64,000 nucleotides of DNA, taken from the NCBI GenBank assembly GCA_023666965.1, contig JAMPAZ010000003.1:1-64000 (forward strand). Direction: 5' to 3'. The DNA comes from Muribaculum sp. GTDB taxonomy: Bacteria; Bacteroidota; Bacteroidia; Bacteroidales; Muribaculaceae. This document shows, piece after piece, positions 17,055 through 26,019 of this stretch. A program made the translations under genes and the position numbers. The notes under the pieces are model-generated. The model saw nothing but the letters and a program-made list of their open reading frames with translations, was not told the DNA's origin and ran no database searches. Each line of letters opens with the position of its first letter. Positions within the stretch are counted from its first letter, which is position 1.

Positions 17055-18263
17055 TCAGTCTGCAAGACAGTTGTCAAGATCCTCTGTCAAAGCGTGTTTA
17101 TCAAGATTTTGACCGATAAATACTATTTTTATCATTCTGTCGCCGTAGATTGGATCCCAGTCGCGTCGCAGTCCCGGCTCGCGTTGCATCAGCATCATCA
17201 GCTCATCTTCGGGTGCGGTGGCGTACCAAAATCCTACCTCGGTAAGCTTCTTTTGTACGCCGGCTTGTTCAAACAGAAGCGACATGTCGCGGTTATGCGC
17301 AAAGTAAAGCACCCCTTTTGCTCGGATAACGTTGCGTGGCCATTTCGTTGATACAAAGCGGTCAAATTTGTGCAGGTCAAACGGTTCGCGTCGGTAATAC
17401 ACGAAAGTTTGAATGCCGTATTCTTCCGCTTCGCCTTCATCGTCATGGTGGTGGTGATGGTGACGGTGCTCATGATCATGCTCGTGGCTATGCTCTTGAT
17501 CATGATAGTGGTGGTCATCATCAGTGACACCCTGTTCGATCTCGTGAACCCACGCCGCTGACGTTGCCACTTTTTCAAAATCAAAAAGCCCCGTGTTTAT
17601 AATCCGGTCAAGGTCTACGTTGGCATAGTCGCAGTCTATTATTTCGGCTTTGGGTTGGAGGGCGCGAATTATGGCGCGTATTCGTTCTGCCTCTTGGGGG
17701 GTAACTTCTGAGATTTTGTTTAGAAGCACTATGTTGCAGAACTCAATCTGTTCTATAACGAGGTTTTCAATGTCGTCTTCGCCTATGTCCTTGCGTTTAA
17801 GGTCGTCTCCGCAGTCAAATTCGCTTTGCATACGCAGTGCGTCGACTACGGTCACTATGCAGTCGAGGCGTGGCAGAGTCCGTGGAGTGTCAGGACCGGT
17901 CATTTGTTGCATGGCACAGATGGTTTGAGCTATCGGAGCCGGCTCGCAGATGCCGCTCGCTTCAATAACTATGTAGTCGAACTTTCCGGTGTCCAAAATG
18001 TCGGCAATCTGTTTGATGAGGTCTGTCTTCAGCGTGCAGCAGATACAACCGTTTTGGAGAGCTACCAAGTCGCCTGAGTCATTTCCTCCGACAATTCCTC
18101 CTTTTTGAATAAGTGAAGCATCGATATTTACCTCTCCTAAGTCATTGACTATTACGGCAAATTTAATTCCGCGTTCGTTTGTCAATATATAATTGAGCAA
18201 TGTGGTTTTACCGCTACCGAGATAGCCGGTAAGCAACAGTACGGGAGTTTCGTTTCGTTTCAT
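17055..18263 (-). CDS. CobW/ZNG1-family GTP-dependent metallochaperone
   Basis: The 402-residue G3E GTPase has Walker A GYLGSGKTTLL (residues 13-23), the metal-binding C73-I-C75-C76 motif in NGCICC, and a long His/Asp/Glu-rich linker (about residues 247-276). The CobW C-terminal domain begins around 'FVYYRREPFDLHKF'. Members load zinc or other divalent metals into client enzymes in the cytoplasm, and the His-rich stretch fits metal sensing or storage. It is monocistronic: its own full-consensus promoter lies upstream (18307-18337) and an inverted repeat follows. I see no clear Zur-type operator, so metal control remains open. The exact metal and client are unknown. Confidence 0.9.
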   Translation of the reverse strand: MKRNETPVLLLTGYLGSGKTTLLNYILTNERGIKFAVIVNDLGEVNIDASLIQKGGIVGGNDSGDLVALQNGCICCTLKTDLIKQIADILDTGKFDYIVIEASGICEPAPIAQTICAMQQMTGPDTPRTLPRLDCIVTVVDALRMQSEFDCGDDLKRKDIGEDDIENLVIEQIEFCNIVLLNKISEVTPQEAERIRAIIRALQPKAEIIDCDYANVDLDRIINTGLFDFEKVATSAAWVHEIEQGVTDDDHHYHDQEHSHEHDHEHRHHHHHHDDEGEAEEYGIQTFVYYRREPFDLHKFDRFVSTKWPRNVIRAKGVLYFAHNRDMSLLFEQAGVQKKLTEVGFWYATAPEDELMMLMQREPGLRRDWDPIYGDRMIKIVFIGQNLDKHALTEDLDNCLAD

Positions 18264-18306
18264 ATTTTAGAGCACGTTTTATTGGCTTGAAATTTTGGTT
18301 ACTATG

Positions 18307-18337
18307 CAAATTTACTCACTTTCCCTTTTATTAACAA
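18307..18337 (-). promoter_or_regulatory. Promoter of the CobW-type gene
   Basis: On the minus strand TTG (18335-18337), 20 bp, TAAATTTG (18307-18314), a full match to the Bacteroidota consensus, 44 bp before the ATG. Confidence 0.75.
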
Positions 18338-18446
18338 ATAAACTGTCAAATAGAGTAGTCGGACAAATCAATTGGTGATTGACTTGCCCGACCGGGATTC
18401 TGTGTCGTCGTGATTCGCCGGTTGGCGAAAAAATTTGGTTTATGCT

Positions 18447-19226
18447 CTATCTGAGGGAGACCTCGGCACGGCGGTCAAGTGCGTTGCTCGCATACGCGTG
18501 GGTCGGGCCGTAGCCTTTAGCTGTGATTTGACTGGCCTGAACTCCGTGGTTGGCCATATAGTCGCTCACTGCTTTTGCCCTGCGTTCCGACAGCCGCTGA
18601 TTGTACGCGGCGCGTCCTGTTTCGTCGGTGTATGCCTTAATTACCACTGTTTTACCCGTTTGATTGGCGGCGTTTGCCAAGGCGGTCAGTGCTTCTGTCT
18701 CCGGAATGCCGGAGCTATCTGTGTTAAATAGATAGACCACTACTGCATTTGGATGCACAGCGGCACCGGATGTCCGTGTCGCCACAGGCGTCCCCGGATC
18801 CGAAGTCGGCACCGCTATGGCGGTATACGTCGGTATGGCACCGGCCGGTACTGTTGCGGCCGCACCGGAGTTTATATCAGTTGATGCCATTGCCGGTGTG
18901 TCCTGCGGAGTTCCGGGGCGCCAGAACAATATTGCGCAAACTACGAAAGCGGCAATGATTCCAAGAGCTACTCTGGCTGCGTTTCCAAAGACTCCGCGGG
19001 CTTCCTGTACGTCGGCTGTTGGAGTCGCTTCTATCGGTTTTGCGGCGGCTTTAGCTCCGGCTATACCGGCGGCCGTGGCTTTGGGAGCAGATTCTGTATG
19101 AGGGGGCAGGCATTCCGGTGCGGGATGTCCCTCTATTAAATGCTGTTCGGGGTGTGCGTTCAGACGATGTGTCTCCTGATGTTCCCCGTTTCGTTTCGGG
19201 TTGGAATCTTCAGTCTTCATAGTCAT
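18447..19226 (-). CDS. Inner-membrane protein with C-terminal OmpA peptidoglycan-binding domain
   Basis: The 259-residue protein has a long polar, Ala/Glu-rich cytoplasmic N-terminus (about 85 residues) and no signal peptide. A single membrane helix follows (about 85-105, VALGIIAAFVVCAILFW), then a Pro/Ala/Thr-rich linker and an OmpA C-terminal domain. The domain shows 'VVIKAYTDETGRAAYNQRLSE' type sequence with the Asp and Arg that contact diaminopimelate, then 'RRAKAVSDYMANHGV' and 'GYGPTHA'. It is predicted to anchor the inner membrane to peptidoglycan. The N-out-of-membrane layout differs from classical OmpA or Pal and resembles stator or envelope-tether proteins. It is monocistronic by spacing. 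Confidence 0.85.
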   Translation of the reverse strand: MTMKTEDSNPKRNGEHQETHRLNAHPEQHLIEGHPAPECLPPHTESAPKATAAGIAGAKAAAKPIEATPTADVQEARGVFGNAARVALGIIAAFVVCAILFWRPGTPQDTPAMASTDINSGAAATVPAGAIPTYTAIAVPTSDPGTPVATRTSGAAVHPNAVVVYLFNTDSSGIPETEALTALANAANQTGKTVVIKAYTDETGRAAYNQRLSERRAKAVSDYMANHGVQASQITAKGYGPTHAYASNALDRRAEVSLR

Positions 19227-19257
19227 AAAAGTTTAATGCGTTTATATACTTATAAAA

Positions 19258-19295
19258 ACATCCATTTTATCCCGAAGTTCGGAATAAATGGATGT
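19258..19295 (-). terminator. Terminator of the Rid-fold gene
   Basis: On the minus strand a stem of about 15 bp (ACATCCATTTATTCC pairing with GGGATAAAATGGATGT, one bulge, short loop) is followed directly by TTTTTATA. It lies 48 bp after the stop codon of the 19344-20531 gene. Confidence 0.8.
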
Positions 19296-19343
19296 CTGAT
19301 AGGTTAAATAAAGTATAAAATGAGGACATTAAGGTCCGGCGCG

Positions 19344-20531
19344 CTATAACTTAACGGTCGCCGTGCATTCCATTTCGATAAGCCATTCCGGACGGCATAC
19401 CGGGGCAAGCACAACCACGCGTGGAATATCCGGGAATCGTTCGGCATACATTTCTTCCACTATTCGATAGTCGGCTATGTCACGGAGATATACAATCATC
19501 TGCATGACATCGTCAAAACCGGCGCCGGCCTCATGAAGAAGCGTTTCGACGTTCTCCCACATTCTCCGAGTCTGGCTGCGAATGTCTCCGGGATGTACGA
19601 CATGTCCGTGGTTGTCGATGCTCGCAGTGCCTGATATTAGTACGTGTCTCCGGTCCGAAAAATCTATTGCCGTTCCACGTTCAAAAGCCACGCCGTATTC
19701 ATAGGTCGGATTTAAATGCGACGGGGCATAAAGATACCGTATATTCCCTTTGGGTAGTCCTTTGACTGTATACGTGTCCATTGTCACTAAAGCCGTCCTG
19801 TCAGGATTCGACCCCCCGATACCGGTGCTTGCGATAAAATGTGTGGATGGAGTTAATCCCACTTCGGCGAATACCTCGTTGCGTCCAAGGACTACTCCGG
19901 AGTAATTAACGTCGACATCGCGGACGAAAAACCATGTGCGCATACAATCGTCTTTGAGCGAGCAGCCTTCTTGAACCATCGTACGACGGTAATTGTCGAG
20001 CAATGTCCGAGTGGCGGTCTTTGAATCTTTTCCCGGCAGGCAAGCTCCACCTTGCCAGTAGTGGGTAACCCCGTCAGGGGTATCGACACGGAAAAATCCG
20101 TTTCCAAGCTCGGCGACTTTTGCACTGTCGATCATCCGTATCCATAAAGCGGCACGGCTTCCGTCGAGAGGAGGCTGTCCGACGACCGACACAGCACATT
20201 CTCTATCATGGCTCAGATAGTGGGCCTGGTTAGTCGTGTCACTTAAAAAATATCTCTTAAATACAGCTTTGGCTTTCGTGCCGATTTGCCTGCTGACCTC
20301 TTCGTAGCCTAAAGTCAGAGACTTTATTGTATCGCGAATCGAGCAATCGGGTTTAATGCATCTAACTATGACGCAGTATTCCGCATGGCTGTCGGATGAA
20401 CTTGTTGACGCTCTAAACTCCGACACGGCGGCCTCAAAACCGTTCTCAATATCACGCAATAACATTCGTTCCATATCTGATTCAATTTCTACCGCCATTA
20501 ATCCTGCCGATTCGGAAATAACGTATTTCAA
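19344..20531 (-). CDS. Rid/YjgF-fold protein, chorismatase-like in size
   Basis: The 395-residue protein has a recognisable Rid/YjgF domain in its C-terminal 140 residues ('HVLISGTASIDNHGHVVHPGD', 'MWENVETLLHEAGAGFDDV', 'VVLAPVCRPEWLIEMECTA'). The Arg and Glu near the end match the usual ligand-binding residues. An N-terminal half of similar size precedes it. This doubled Rid architecture recalls chorismatase/XanB2/FkbO-type enzymes, which split chorismate, but simple Rid deaminases are only about 125 residues. The substrate is therefore unsettled. It is monocistronic with its own terminator and is divergent from rex. Confidence 0.75.
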   Translation of the reverse strand: MKYVISESAGLMAVEIESDMERMLLRDIENGFEAAVSEFRASTSSSDSHAEYCVIVRCIKPDCSIRDTIKSLTLGYEEVSRQIGTKAKAVFKRYFLSDTTNQAHYLSHDRECAVSVVGQPPLDGSRAALWIRMIDSAKVAELGNGFFRVDTPDGVTHYWQGGACLPGKDSKTATRTLLDNYRRTMVQEGCSLKDDCMRTWFFVRDVDVNYSGVVLGRNEVFAEVGLTPSTHFIASTGIGGSNPDRTALVTMDTYTVKGLPKGNIRYLYAPSHLNPTYEYGVAFERGTAIDFSDRRHVLISGTASIDNHGHVVHPGDIRSQTRRMWENVETLLHEAGAGFDDVMQMIVYLRDIADYRIVEEMYAERFPDIPRVVVLAPVCRPEWLIEMECTATVKL

Positions 20532-20671
20532 ACGGCGAAAATTTTAACTTATGGATATTCGTTAATTTCATCTTAGAGAATCCTATGGCTGTAATTGACT
20601 CAAAGTTAGGCATAATGTGGGAAAAGGCAAAATGTTTGAGCCAATTTCGTCTTAAAGCAGAAAAAAATACC

Positions 20672-20679
20672 TATCTTTG
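20672..20679 (+). promoter_or_regulatory. -7 box of rex
   Basis: TATCTTTG matches TAnnTTTG and lies 52 bp before the rex ATG. I see no TTG at 19-21 bp upstream and no Rex operator (TTGTGAAA-type palindrome) overlapping it. Confidence 0.55.
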
Positions 20680-20731
20680 CATTAGACAAGAAAGGCAGAA
20701 AAAGATATCCTAATCACCAAATAAGACACCG

Positions 20732-21385
20732 ATGGAACAAAAGTCGAACTATCCCCAAGGCGAATTATTGCCGGCTCCTACATTGACCAGACTGCCCGGC
20801 TATCTGGCTTATGTGAGCCTTCTTAAAGAGGAGGGGGTGGAGTATGTGTCTTCGACTCAGATTTCAAAGGAGATTAATGTCGATGCTTCGATGATTGCCA
20901 AAGATTTATCTTTTTTAAATATAAAGGGGAAGACCCGCATAGGCTACGATGTATCGACCCTGGAACATAAACTTCAAGAATTTTTGGGATTCAAACGTGG
21001 GCATAATGCGGTGATGATCGGTGTCGGTAGTCTCGGTTCGTCGTTGATCCAAGACAGCGGTCTGGCCAATTACGGGCTGCGCATAGTAGCAGGATTCGAC
21101 GTGAAGAGCGAACTTGTCGGACGCACAATCTGTGGCGTGCCAATATATAATATGTCACAGTTTAAAGACCGCATAACCGCATTGAATGCCGGAATCGGGA
21201 TAATCGCTGTGCCTATGGAAATTGCCCAAAAAGTAAGTGATGAAATAGTGGCTGCAGGCATCCGTGCGTTGTGGAATTTTACGCCCTTCCGAATTAAAGC
21301 TATGTCGGGGATTGTGGTGCAAGACACCTCAATATATGCCGACTTGGCTGTTATGTACAATCGCTTAGATAACATTCACAGATGA
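20732..21385 (+). CDS. rex: Redox-sensing transcriptional repressor Rex
   Basis: The 217-residue protein has the Rex layout. An N-terminal winged helix comprises TRLPGYLAYVSLL, then 'YVSSTQISKEINVDASMIAKD' and DLSFL. A Rossmann domain follows with the NAD(H) motif GVGSLGSSLI and the C-terminal swap helix beginning 'ALWNFTPFRI'. Rex represses fermentation and respiratory genes until a high NADH/NAD ratio releases it from DNA. Here it is first in a probable operon, overlapping the next gene by 4 bp (ATGA), with porU further downstream. Length and start match the family. Confidence 0.95.
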   Translation: MEQKSNYPQGELLPAPTLTRLPGYLAYVSLLKEEGVEYVSSTQISKEINVDASMIAKDLSFLNIKGKTRIGYDVSTLEHKLQEFLGFKRGHNAVMIGVGSLGSSLIQDSGLANYGLRIVAGFDVKSELVGRTICGVPIYNMSQFKDRITALNAGIGIIAVPMEIAQKVSDEIVAAGIRALWNFTPFRIKAMSGIVVQDTSIYADLAVMYNRLDNIHR

Positions 21386-21936
21386 AGATATTCCGATGCT
21401 TACGCAGTCCCGGGACGGTGTTTGCCGAGGCTCCAGGCTTCATGCTCTATCCTGATTCGGCGGTCATACGCGATGGAAAGCCTTTTTTTGTGCCGTCTTT
21501 TGCCGAGCACTGGATCTACCGCTACGGTCTGGCTTGGCGTGTTTGTCGCTTGGGTAAGACTATCGGAGCGCGATTTGCCGACCGATATTACGATGCCCTC
21601 TCGCTGTGCCTGTTCCCTTGTCCGGAGGGATTGCCCGATAGCTATGGTGCGGTGGTTTCGTCATTTGACGGAGCCGTGATTCTCGGCGAATGGTTGCCTT
21701 TACCTTCCGATGGCCAACCGTTAAATGCCGAGTTGTCGGATGGCAAAGTGATTGACTTTAGCTCTGACATCGGCGAAATGTCGGCCGTAATACCCTGGAT
21801 AAGCGGTTTCTGTACATTGAAAATTGGGGATGTCATAGTTTCTTCTGTTGCTCCCGACAAGTTTGAATACCCGATTGACAGCCGTGTCGAAGCAATGCTT
21901 GAAAAGCGTCCATGCCTCGACTTTAGGATAAAATAG
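21382..21936 (+). CDS. Degenerate FAH-family protein (probable pseudoenzyme)
   Basis: The 184-residue protein aligns by eye with Bacteroidota fumarylacetoacetate hydrolase-family proteins of about 205 residues. Shared segments are 'DSAVIRDGKPFFVPSF', 'WRVCRLGKTIGARFADRYYDA', 'SFDGAVILGEW' and 'TLKIGDVI'. The usual metal-binding HYExE segment is replaced by IYRYGLAW, the conserved Asp-containing GIDFTARDL segment by LFPCPEGL, the catalytic Lys before the FD motif by Val/Ser, and the FTGTP loop by SSVAP. It is therefore unlikely to be a metal-dependent hydrolase. Translation is coupled to rex by a 4-bp overlap. Whether it has a regulatory or structural role is unknown. Confidence 0.7.
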   Translation: MKIFRCLRSPGTVFAEAPGFMLYPDSAVIRDGKPFFVPSFAEHWIYRYGLAWRVCRLGKTIGARFADRYYDALSLCLFPCPEGLPDSYGAVVSSFDGAVILGEWLPLPSDGQPLNAELSDGKVIDFSSDIGEMSAVIPWISGFCTLKIGDVIVSSVAPDKFEYPIDSRVEAMLEKRPCLDFRIK

Positions 21937-21991
21937 CCTCCATCCTGCATTGCGATTTCTCTCCAACCTTCTTAACTCACATTTCTCCAAA

Positions 21992-24900
21992 ATGCTCTCT
22001 CTTCGTCGTTCGTTATGTATCGTATTCTTATTGCCGTGTTGCATCAATGCTTTTTCTGCGGTAATCCCTATTCAAAGGACATCACACTTTGGTACGGGTC
22101 ATTGGATTAAAATAAAGGTGCCCGCTTCAGGAATGTATCAGCTGACGAAGAGTCGCCTGGCGGATATGGGCTTTGAATCGCCCGAAAAAGTCAGTGTATT
22201 TGGTTTCGGAGGTGTGCGTTTTGATGATGATAACGCCGTTGCGTTAATGGAGAGGGATTGTCCTCGGCAGACATCAATGTGGCACGGCGACAAACTTATA
22301 TTTTACGGAGAGGGTCCAGTTGCTGTAGAGCCTGCCGACGAGTACGATAATGCGGTCAAGATAAGGCGCAGTCCATACAGCTTGTATGGATATTATTTTC
22401 TGACAGAATCAGATCCGGGTTCAGATGCCCCGTTACAGATTGAATCCGGTTCGCTATGCAGTCCTATAAACAAACATAGGCATATTGAGATAATTGATGG
22501 CGAAAAACAGTGTTATGATAATCTGGGAACACGTTGGTTTGACACCCCATTTCAGGATAGCCCTATAAATACATACAAGTTTGATGCCGTGGAATCATTG
22601 ATGGATGTGAACGCCAACATCACCGTGTCGTGGTTTACGGATACCCCGGGAAATTTGATTTTCGAATTAGGTGGCGGGGTGATTTCGTATTCCGAGGCTC
22701 TTTCGGCTGAAACGGTGAAAAAGCCTTCATTAAGAGTTGGAAAAATAGAATGCGATTTATCATGCGGGCAGCATCCGGAGCTGACTTTAACCTTCAGCAA
22801 TTCTAAAACGAAGGGTTTTACGGCCGTCGATTACGTTGCTTTGGACTATTTGGCCGATAATGTTTTGGCCGGCAGACCGCAGATGGAGATGTATATGAGC
22901 GGATTAAACGAAGGAGATTATTTAGAGATGCAGGATGTATCCGAGGTCTGGGATGTAACGTCTCCGTCACGCGTCATTCGGCTTGAAGTTTCAGGTGGTA
23001 AAGTCTTGCCGGATGTTGCTTGCCGTAAACTCATCGCTTTTGATCCAGACCGAGAATTGATGGCTCCGGAAGTTGATGGAATTGTCAAGACGCAAAATCT
23101 GTTTTCAGATGTCGATGACTGTGATATGTTGATTGTCACGCATTACGATTTTTTAGATGCCGCAGAAGAATTGGCCGATATCCATGAACGTGGACAGCAT
23201 CTGAATGTGCGTGTCGTCACTGACGAACAGATCTATAATGAATTTTCTTCAGGGCAACCTTCTCCGCTGGCAATAAGGGCTTATGTTAAGTGGATTTTCG
23301 AGAGCGGCCGAGGTAAAATGAAGTATTTGTTGCTCTACGGCGATGGTTCGTATGACAATCGCGGTATATTGGAAAAGGGTATATTTCTTCCCACCTACCA
23401 GTGTCCGGTGGAAAGGTATATGTTTGACAACGAAAAGAGTTTCTGTTCAGATGCCTATTTCGGAATGACCGATGACCGAATAAATATCGACCGTGTTGCA
23501 TTCGGCGAGGTATCTGTAAGCGTCGGACGGATTACGGTGCGTTCTGAGGATGAGGCATTTGCTGTCAATCAGAAGGTAAGACGGTATATCGAAGGATGTT
23601 CTGAATTGTCTGCCTGTATGAATGTCGGGATGTTTATCTCTGACTCGGGAGATTCAGGGGTTCATTTGAAGAATGCCGACGCTTTGGCATCGCTATTCTC
23701 TCAGAGGGAAGGCGCGGTGGCTCACAAAGTCTATTCCGACTTGACAAAATGGATTAATGGAAAAGGTGTCGGGTCGAAAAAAGAGATTGCCGCATATCTG
23801 CGTAATGGTGTCGGGTATGTGCACTATGTGGGACACGGTACGGAGTACAATATTTCAGGACAAGATTTGTGGGGCGTTTCGGATGTCTCAAACAACGACT
23901 ATGCGATTAGCCCGATTGTATTCCATAGTTCTTGTCTGAACGGACGTTTTGACGGTGACCGTCGTTCACTTGCCGAGGAAATGCTTGTCTGCCCGAATGG
24001 AGGTGCAGTCAGTTGCATAATGGCTTCCAGAAATACCGATGCAACGTATAATCAGCGCCTTCACAAGGAATTTATTGATTTGGTCAATCATTCAGATCCG
24101 GGAACGTCGTTGGGAGATGTTTGGAAGATGTCGCAAAATATATGCGTGGAGACAGCCCGAAGCGTGAATAACTCTACATTTGCTACAAATGTCAGGCACT
24201 TTAATCTGATCGGTGATCCGGCACTCCCTCTTCGGCTTCCGGAATATAAGGTTTTGGCAATCTCTGCCGGCGACATAACCGGGGGAAGCGGAGTCGCTGT
24301 AAAAGGTGAAATCAGGCGGGCTTCTGGCGAGAAACATAGTGGCTTTAACGGACGGATAGAAGCGCGCGTATATCGGACAGATGTTTCGAAGCCGACGCTT
24401 GGGCAAGATGGCTCAAATTCAAGGATAGAAGTTGATGTTGAGGATGTTCTGATTGGTTATTCTGTCGCTGATGTTGTAGATGGTGCATTTGATGTTTTAA
24501 TGAAGTTGCCGTCTGTGGCTGGGGGATGTCGGTACAGAATTTTATTTTTTGTCAACAACGGAGATATGACGGCTGTCGGCTCTATGGACGGGCTGACGTT
24601 GTCGGCTACCGACGGATGGATTGACGACGCTACGCCGCCTGAGATAAGGAGTTTGTCGATCTCCGGTTCGTCGATGTCCGGAATGGTAGTTTCACCGAAG
24701 TTGCTGTATGCCGAGATCGTTGACAAGGAGTCCGGGATTTTTGTCGATAAATGCAATCCCGAAAATTCGTTCCGCCTTACGATGGATGGAACCGGAATGG
24801 ACATTGCCGACATGCATGTTGAAGCGTTGTCTGATCGCGGAATACTTCGGCTCGCCTATACTTTACCCGACATTTCTGACGGAAAACATGAATTTACACT

Positions 24901-25255
24901 GTCGGTTTCGGACAATGCCGGCAATCGGGCGGTAAAGTCGCTGACTTTTACATCAATAACGAGAATTGCCGAGATTTGTTTAGATGTAGAATCGCGGTCG
25001 GTACGTGACGAGGCCGTGTTTTCTTGGACGCACGATTTGGGCGATGATGCGGAAGTAGCGCTGTTGATTAGGGATATGAGCGGACAGACTGTTTTCCGTA
25101 AGGAGTTTTTCGGGACAGAGAGCTATTTTGGCTGGGATTTGCGTGGCTTCGACGGTGATTTTGTTCGCGACGGGATGTATCGATGTTTCCTGCTTGCAAC
25201 GGACAGGCGACGTTATGCGTCGTCGCATCCTGTCGGCATCGTTGTTTTAAAGTAG
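21992..25255 (+). CDS. porU: PorU-like C25 (gingipain-type) peptidase, T9SS sortase
   Basis: From the ATG at 21992 the product is 1087 residues with a signal peptide (MLSLRRSLCIVFLLPCC ... FSA); an upstream TTG at 21950 would add 14 residues without benefit. The C25 domain covers the middle, with 'YLLLYGDGSYDNRG', the catalytic His in HYVGHG (about residue 615) and Cys in SSCLNGRFD (about 648). C-terminal Ig-like and FlgD-like domains end in 'VRDGMYRCFLLATD'. PorU cleaves the C-terminal signal of type IX secretion cargo and attaches the protein to anionic LPS at the cell surface. Length and domain order match PorU. Other T9SS genes are not in this window, but the arabinofuranosidase at 40951 carries a fitting C-terminal tail. 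Confidence 0.85.
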   Translation: MLSLRRSLCIVFLLPCCINAFSAVIPIQRTSHFGTGHWIKIKVPASGMYQLTKSRLADMGFESPEKVSVFGFGGVRFDDDNAVALMERDCPRQTSMWHGDKLIFYGEGPVAVEPADEYDNAVKIRRSPYSLYGYYFLTESDPGSDAPLQIESGSLCSPINKHRHIEIIDGEKQCYDNLGTRWFDTPFQDSPINTYKFDAVESLMDVNANITVSWFTDTPGNLIFELGGGVISYSEALSAETVKKPSLRVGKIECDLSCGQHPELTLTFSNSKTKGFTAVDYVALDYLADNVLAGRPQMEMYMSGLNEGDYLEMQDVSEVWDVTSPSRVIRLEVSGGKVLPDVACRKLIAFDPDRELMAPEVDGIVKTQNLFSDVDDCDMLIVTHYDFLDAAEELADIHERGQHLNVRVVTDEQIYNEFSSGQPSPLAIRAYVKWIFESGRGKMKYLLLYGDGSYDNRGILEKGIFLPTYQCPVERYMFDNEKSFCSDAYFGMTDDRINIDRVAFGEVSVSVGRITVRSEDEAFAVNQKVRRYIEGCSELSACMNVGMFISDSGDSGVHLKNADALASLFSQREGAVAHKVYSDLTKWINGKGVGSKKEIAAYLRNGVGYVHYVGHGTEYNISGQDLWGVSDVSNNDYAISPIVFHSSCLNGRFDGDRRSLAEEMLVCPNGGAVSCIMASRNTDATYNQRLHKEFIDLVNHSDPGTSLGDVWKMSQNICVETARSVNNSTFATNVRHFNLIGDPALPLRLPEYKVLAISAGDITGGSGVAVKGEIRRASGEKHSGFNGRIEARVYRTDVSKPTLGQDGSNSRIEVDVEDVLIGYSVADVVDGAFDVLMKLPSVAGGCRYRILFFVNNGDMTAVGSMDGLTLSATDGWIDDATPPEIRSLSISGSSMSGMVVSPKLLYAEIVDKESGIFVDKCNPENSFRLTMDGTGMDIADMHVEALSDRGILRLAYTLPDISDGKHEFTLSVSDNAGNRAVKSLTFTSITRIAEICLDVESRSVRDEAVFSWTHDLGDDAEVALLIRDMSGQTVFRKEFFGTESYFGWDLRGFDGDFVRDGMYRCFLLATDRRRYASSHPVGIVVLK

Positions 25256-25270
25256 CGTCATTTATTAGAA

Positions 25271-25309
25271 ATGCGCCATAAGACTGTGAAGTGAAGTCCT
25301 ATGGCGCAT
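25271..25309. terminator. Bidirectional hairpin between porU and the barrel gene
   Basis: A 15-bp stem with one G-U pair joins ATGCGCCATAAGACT and AGTCCTATGGCGCAT with a 9-nt loop. It lies between convergent genes. T runs are weak on both sides. Confidence 0.65.
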
Positions 25310-25355
25310 GGTTTATGCAGAAAGGGGATATATCTTCTTTAATTCTTCGAAATGC

Positions 25356-25895
25356 TTAAAAGTGGTAGTAGAAACCGAACATTAGGTTGTTGCCGTTTAG
25401 GTCAAGTCCCCAATTCTCGTTACAACCATTGTCCTTTGCGGCATTGTTTCCGCTCTGGTAGCCTAAGAATCCGATATGTGCCACAAGACTAAAGCGTTCG
25501 CTTAAATCATACGAAATACCGGGACGAAATCCTATACCGTATTCTACGGCAGTATGCCCATGTGCTCGTCCGATACCGAAATCAACGCCACCGTCAACAA
25601 ACAAATTAAGTTTGCTTGTGCTGAAATAAGTATATCGGGCATAAGGCGCAATTTTAAAGACTGTCTTTTCTTCACCGCCGGATTTTCTATAGGACACTCC
25701 TAGTACCGAACCAATCGCTAATTTCTCTGATAAATTGTAGCCTACTTCCGGAAGTACTGTGACTTGTGTGCTCTTAACGCCGCTTGCCGATTCTGTTGAT
25801 CTTCCAAATGTTAATTGACCGCCCGCATACCAATCCTGAGCTGAGGCACCTAACGCCATGACTGCGGCGACTGCCATTAGTAGAAATTTTTTCAT
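25356..25895 (-). CDS. Small outer-membrane beta-barrel protein
   Basis: The 179-residue product has a signal peptide ending in GASAQ. Amphipathic strands alternate every 8-12 residues ('DWYAGGQLTFG', 'VTVLPEVGYNL', 'IAPYARYTYF', 'FVDGGVDFGIG', 'FRPGISYDLS') and the C-terminus is FGFYYHF with terminal Phe, as in OmpX/PorT-like eight-stranded barrels. The ligand or role is unknown; such proteins often affect envelope stability or adhesion. It is monocistronic. Confidence 0.85.
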   Translation of the reverse strand: MKKFLLMAVAAVMALGASAQDWYAGGQLTFGRSTESASGVKSTQVTVLPEVGYNLSEKLAIGSVLGVSYRKSGGEEKTVFKIAPYARYTYFSTSKLNLFVDGGVDFGIGRAHGHTAVEYGIGFRPGISYDLSERFSLVAHIGFLGYQSGNNAAKDNGCNENWGLDLNGNNLMFGFYYHF

Positions 25896-26006
25896 AATAA
25901 GTGAATTTTATAAAAAGTTTAATTATATAGGTTGTTTCATCTATTTTTAACAACGAGTTGCAAATAAAGTTTACATTAACAGTATCGGTAATTCGTCCAT
26001 TTGACG

Positions 26007-26014
26007 TAACTTTG
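26007..26014 (+). promoter_or_regulatory. -7 box directly before the U32 peptidase start
   Basis: TAACTTTG fits TAnnTTTG and ends 5 bp before the ATG at 26020. Transcription would begin at or within a base or two of the start codon, giving a leaderless mRNA unless translation starts at the internal ATG 26044. Confidence 0.5.
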
Positions 26015-26019
26015 CCGTT

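Noticed and set aside
17370..17561. Plus-strand hydrophobic frame opposite the His-rich loop
   Set aside because: It is an artefact of the repetitive His/Asp codons of the CobW-type gene read on the other strand.
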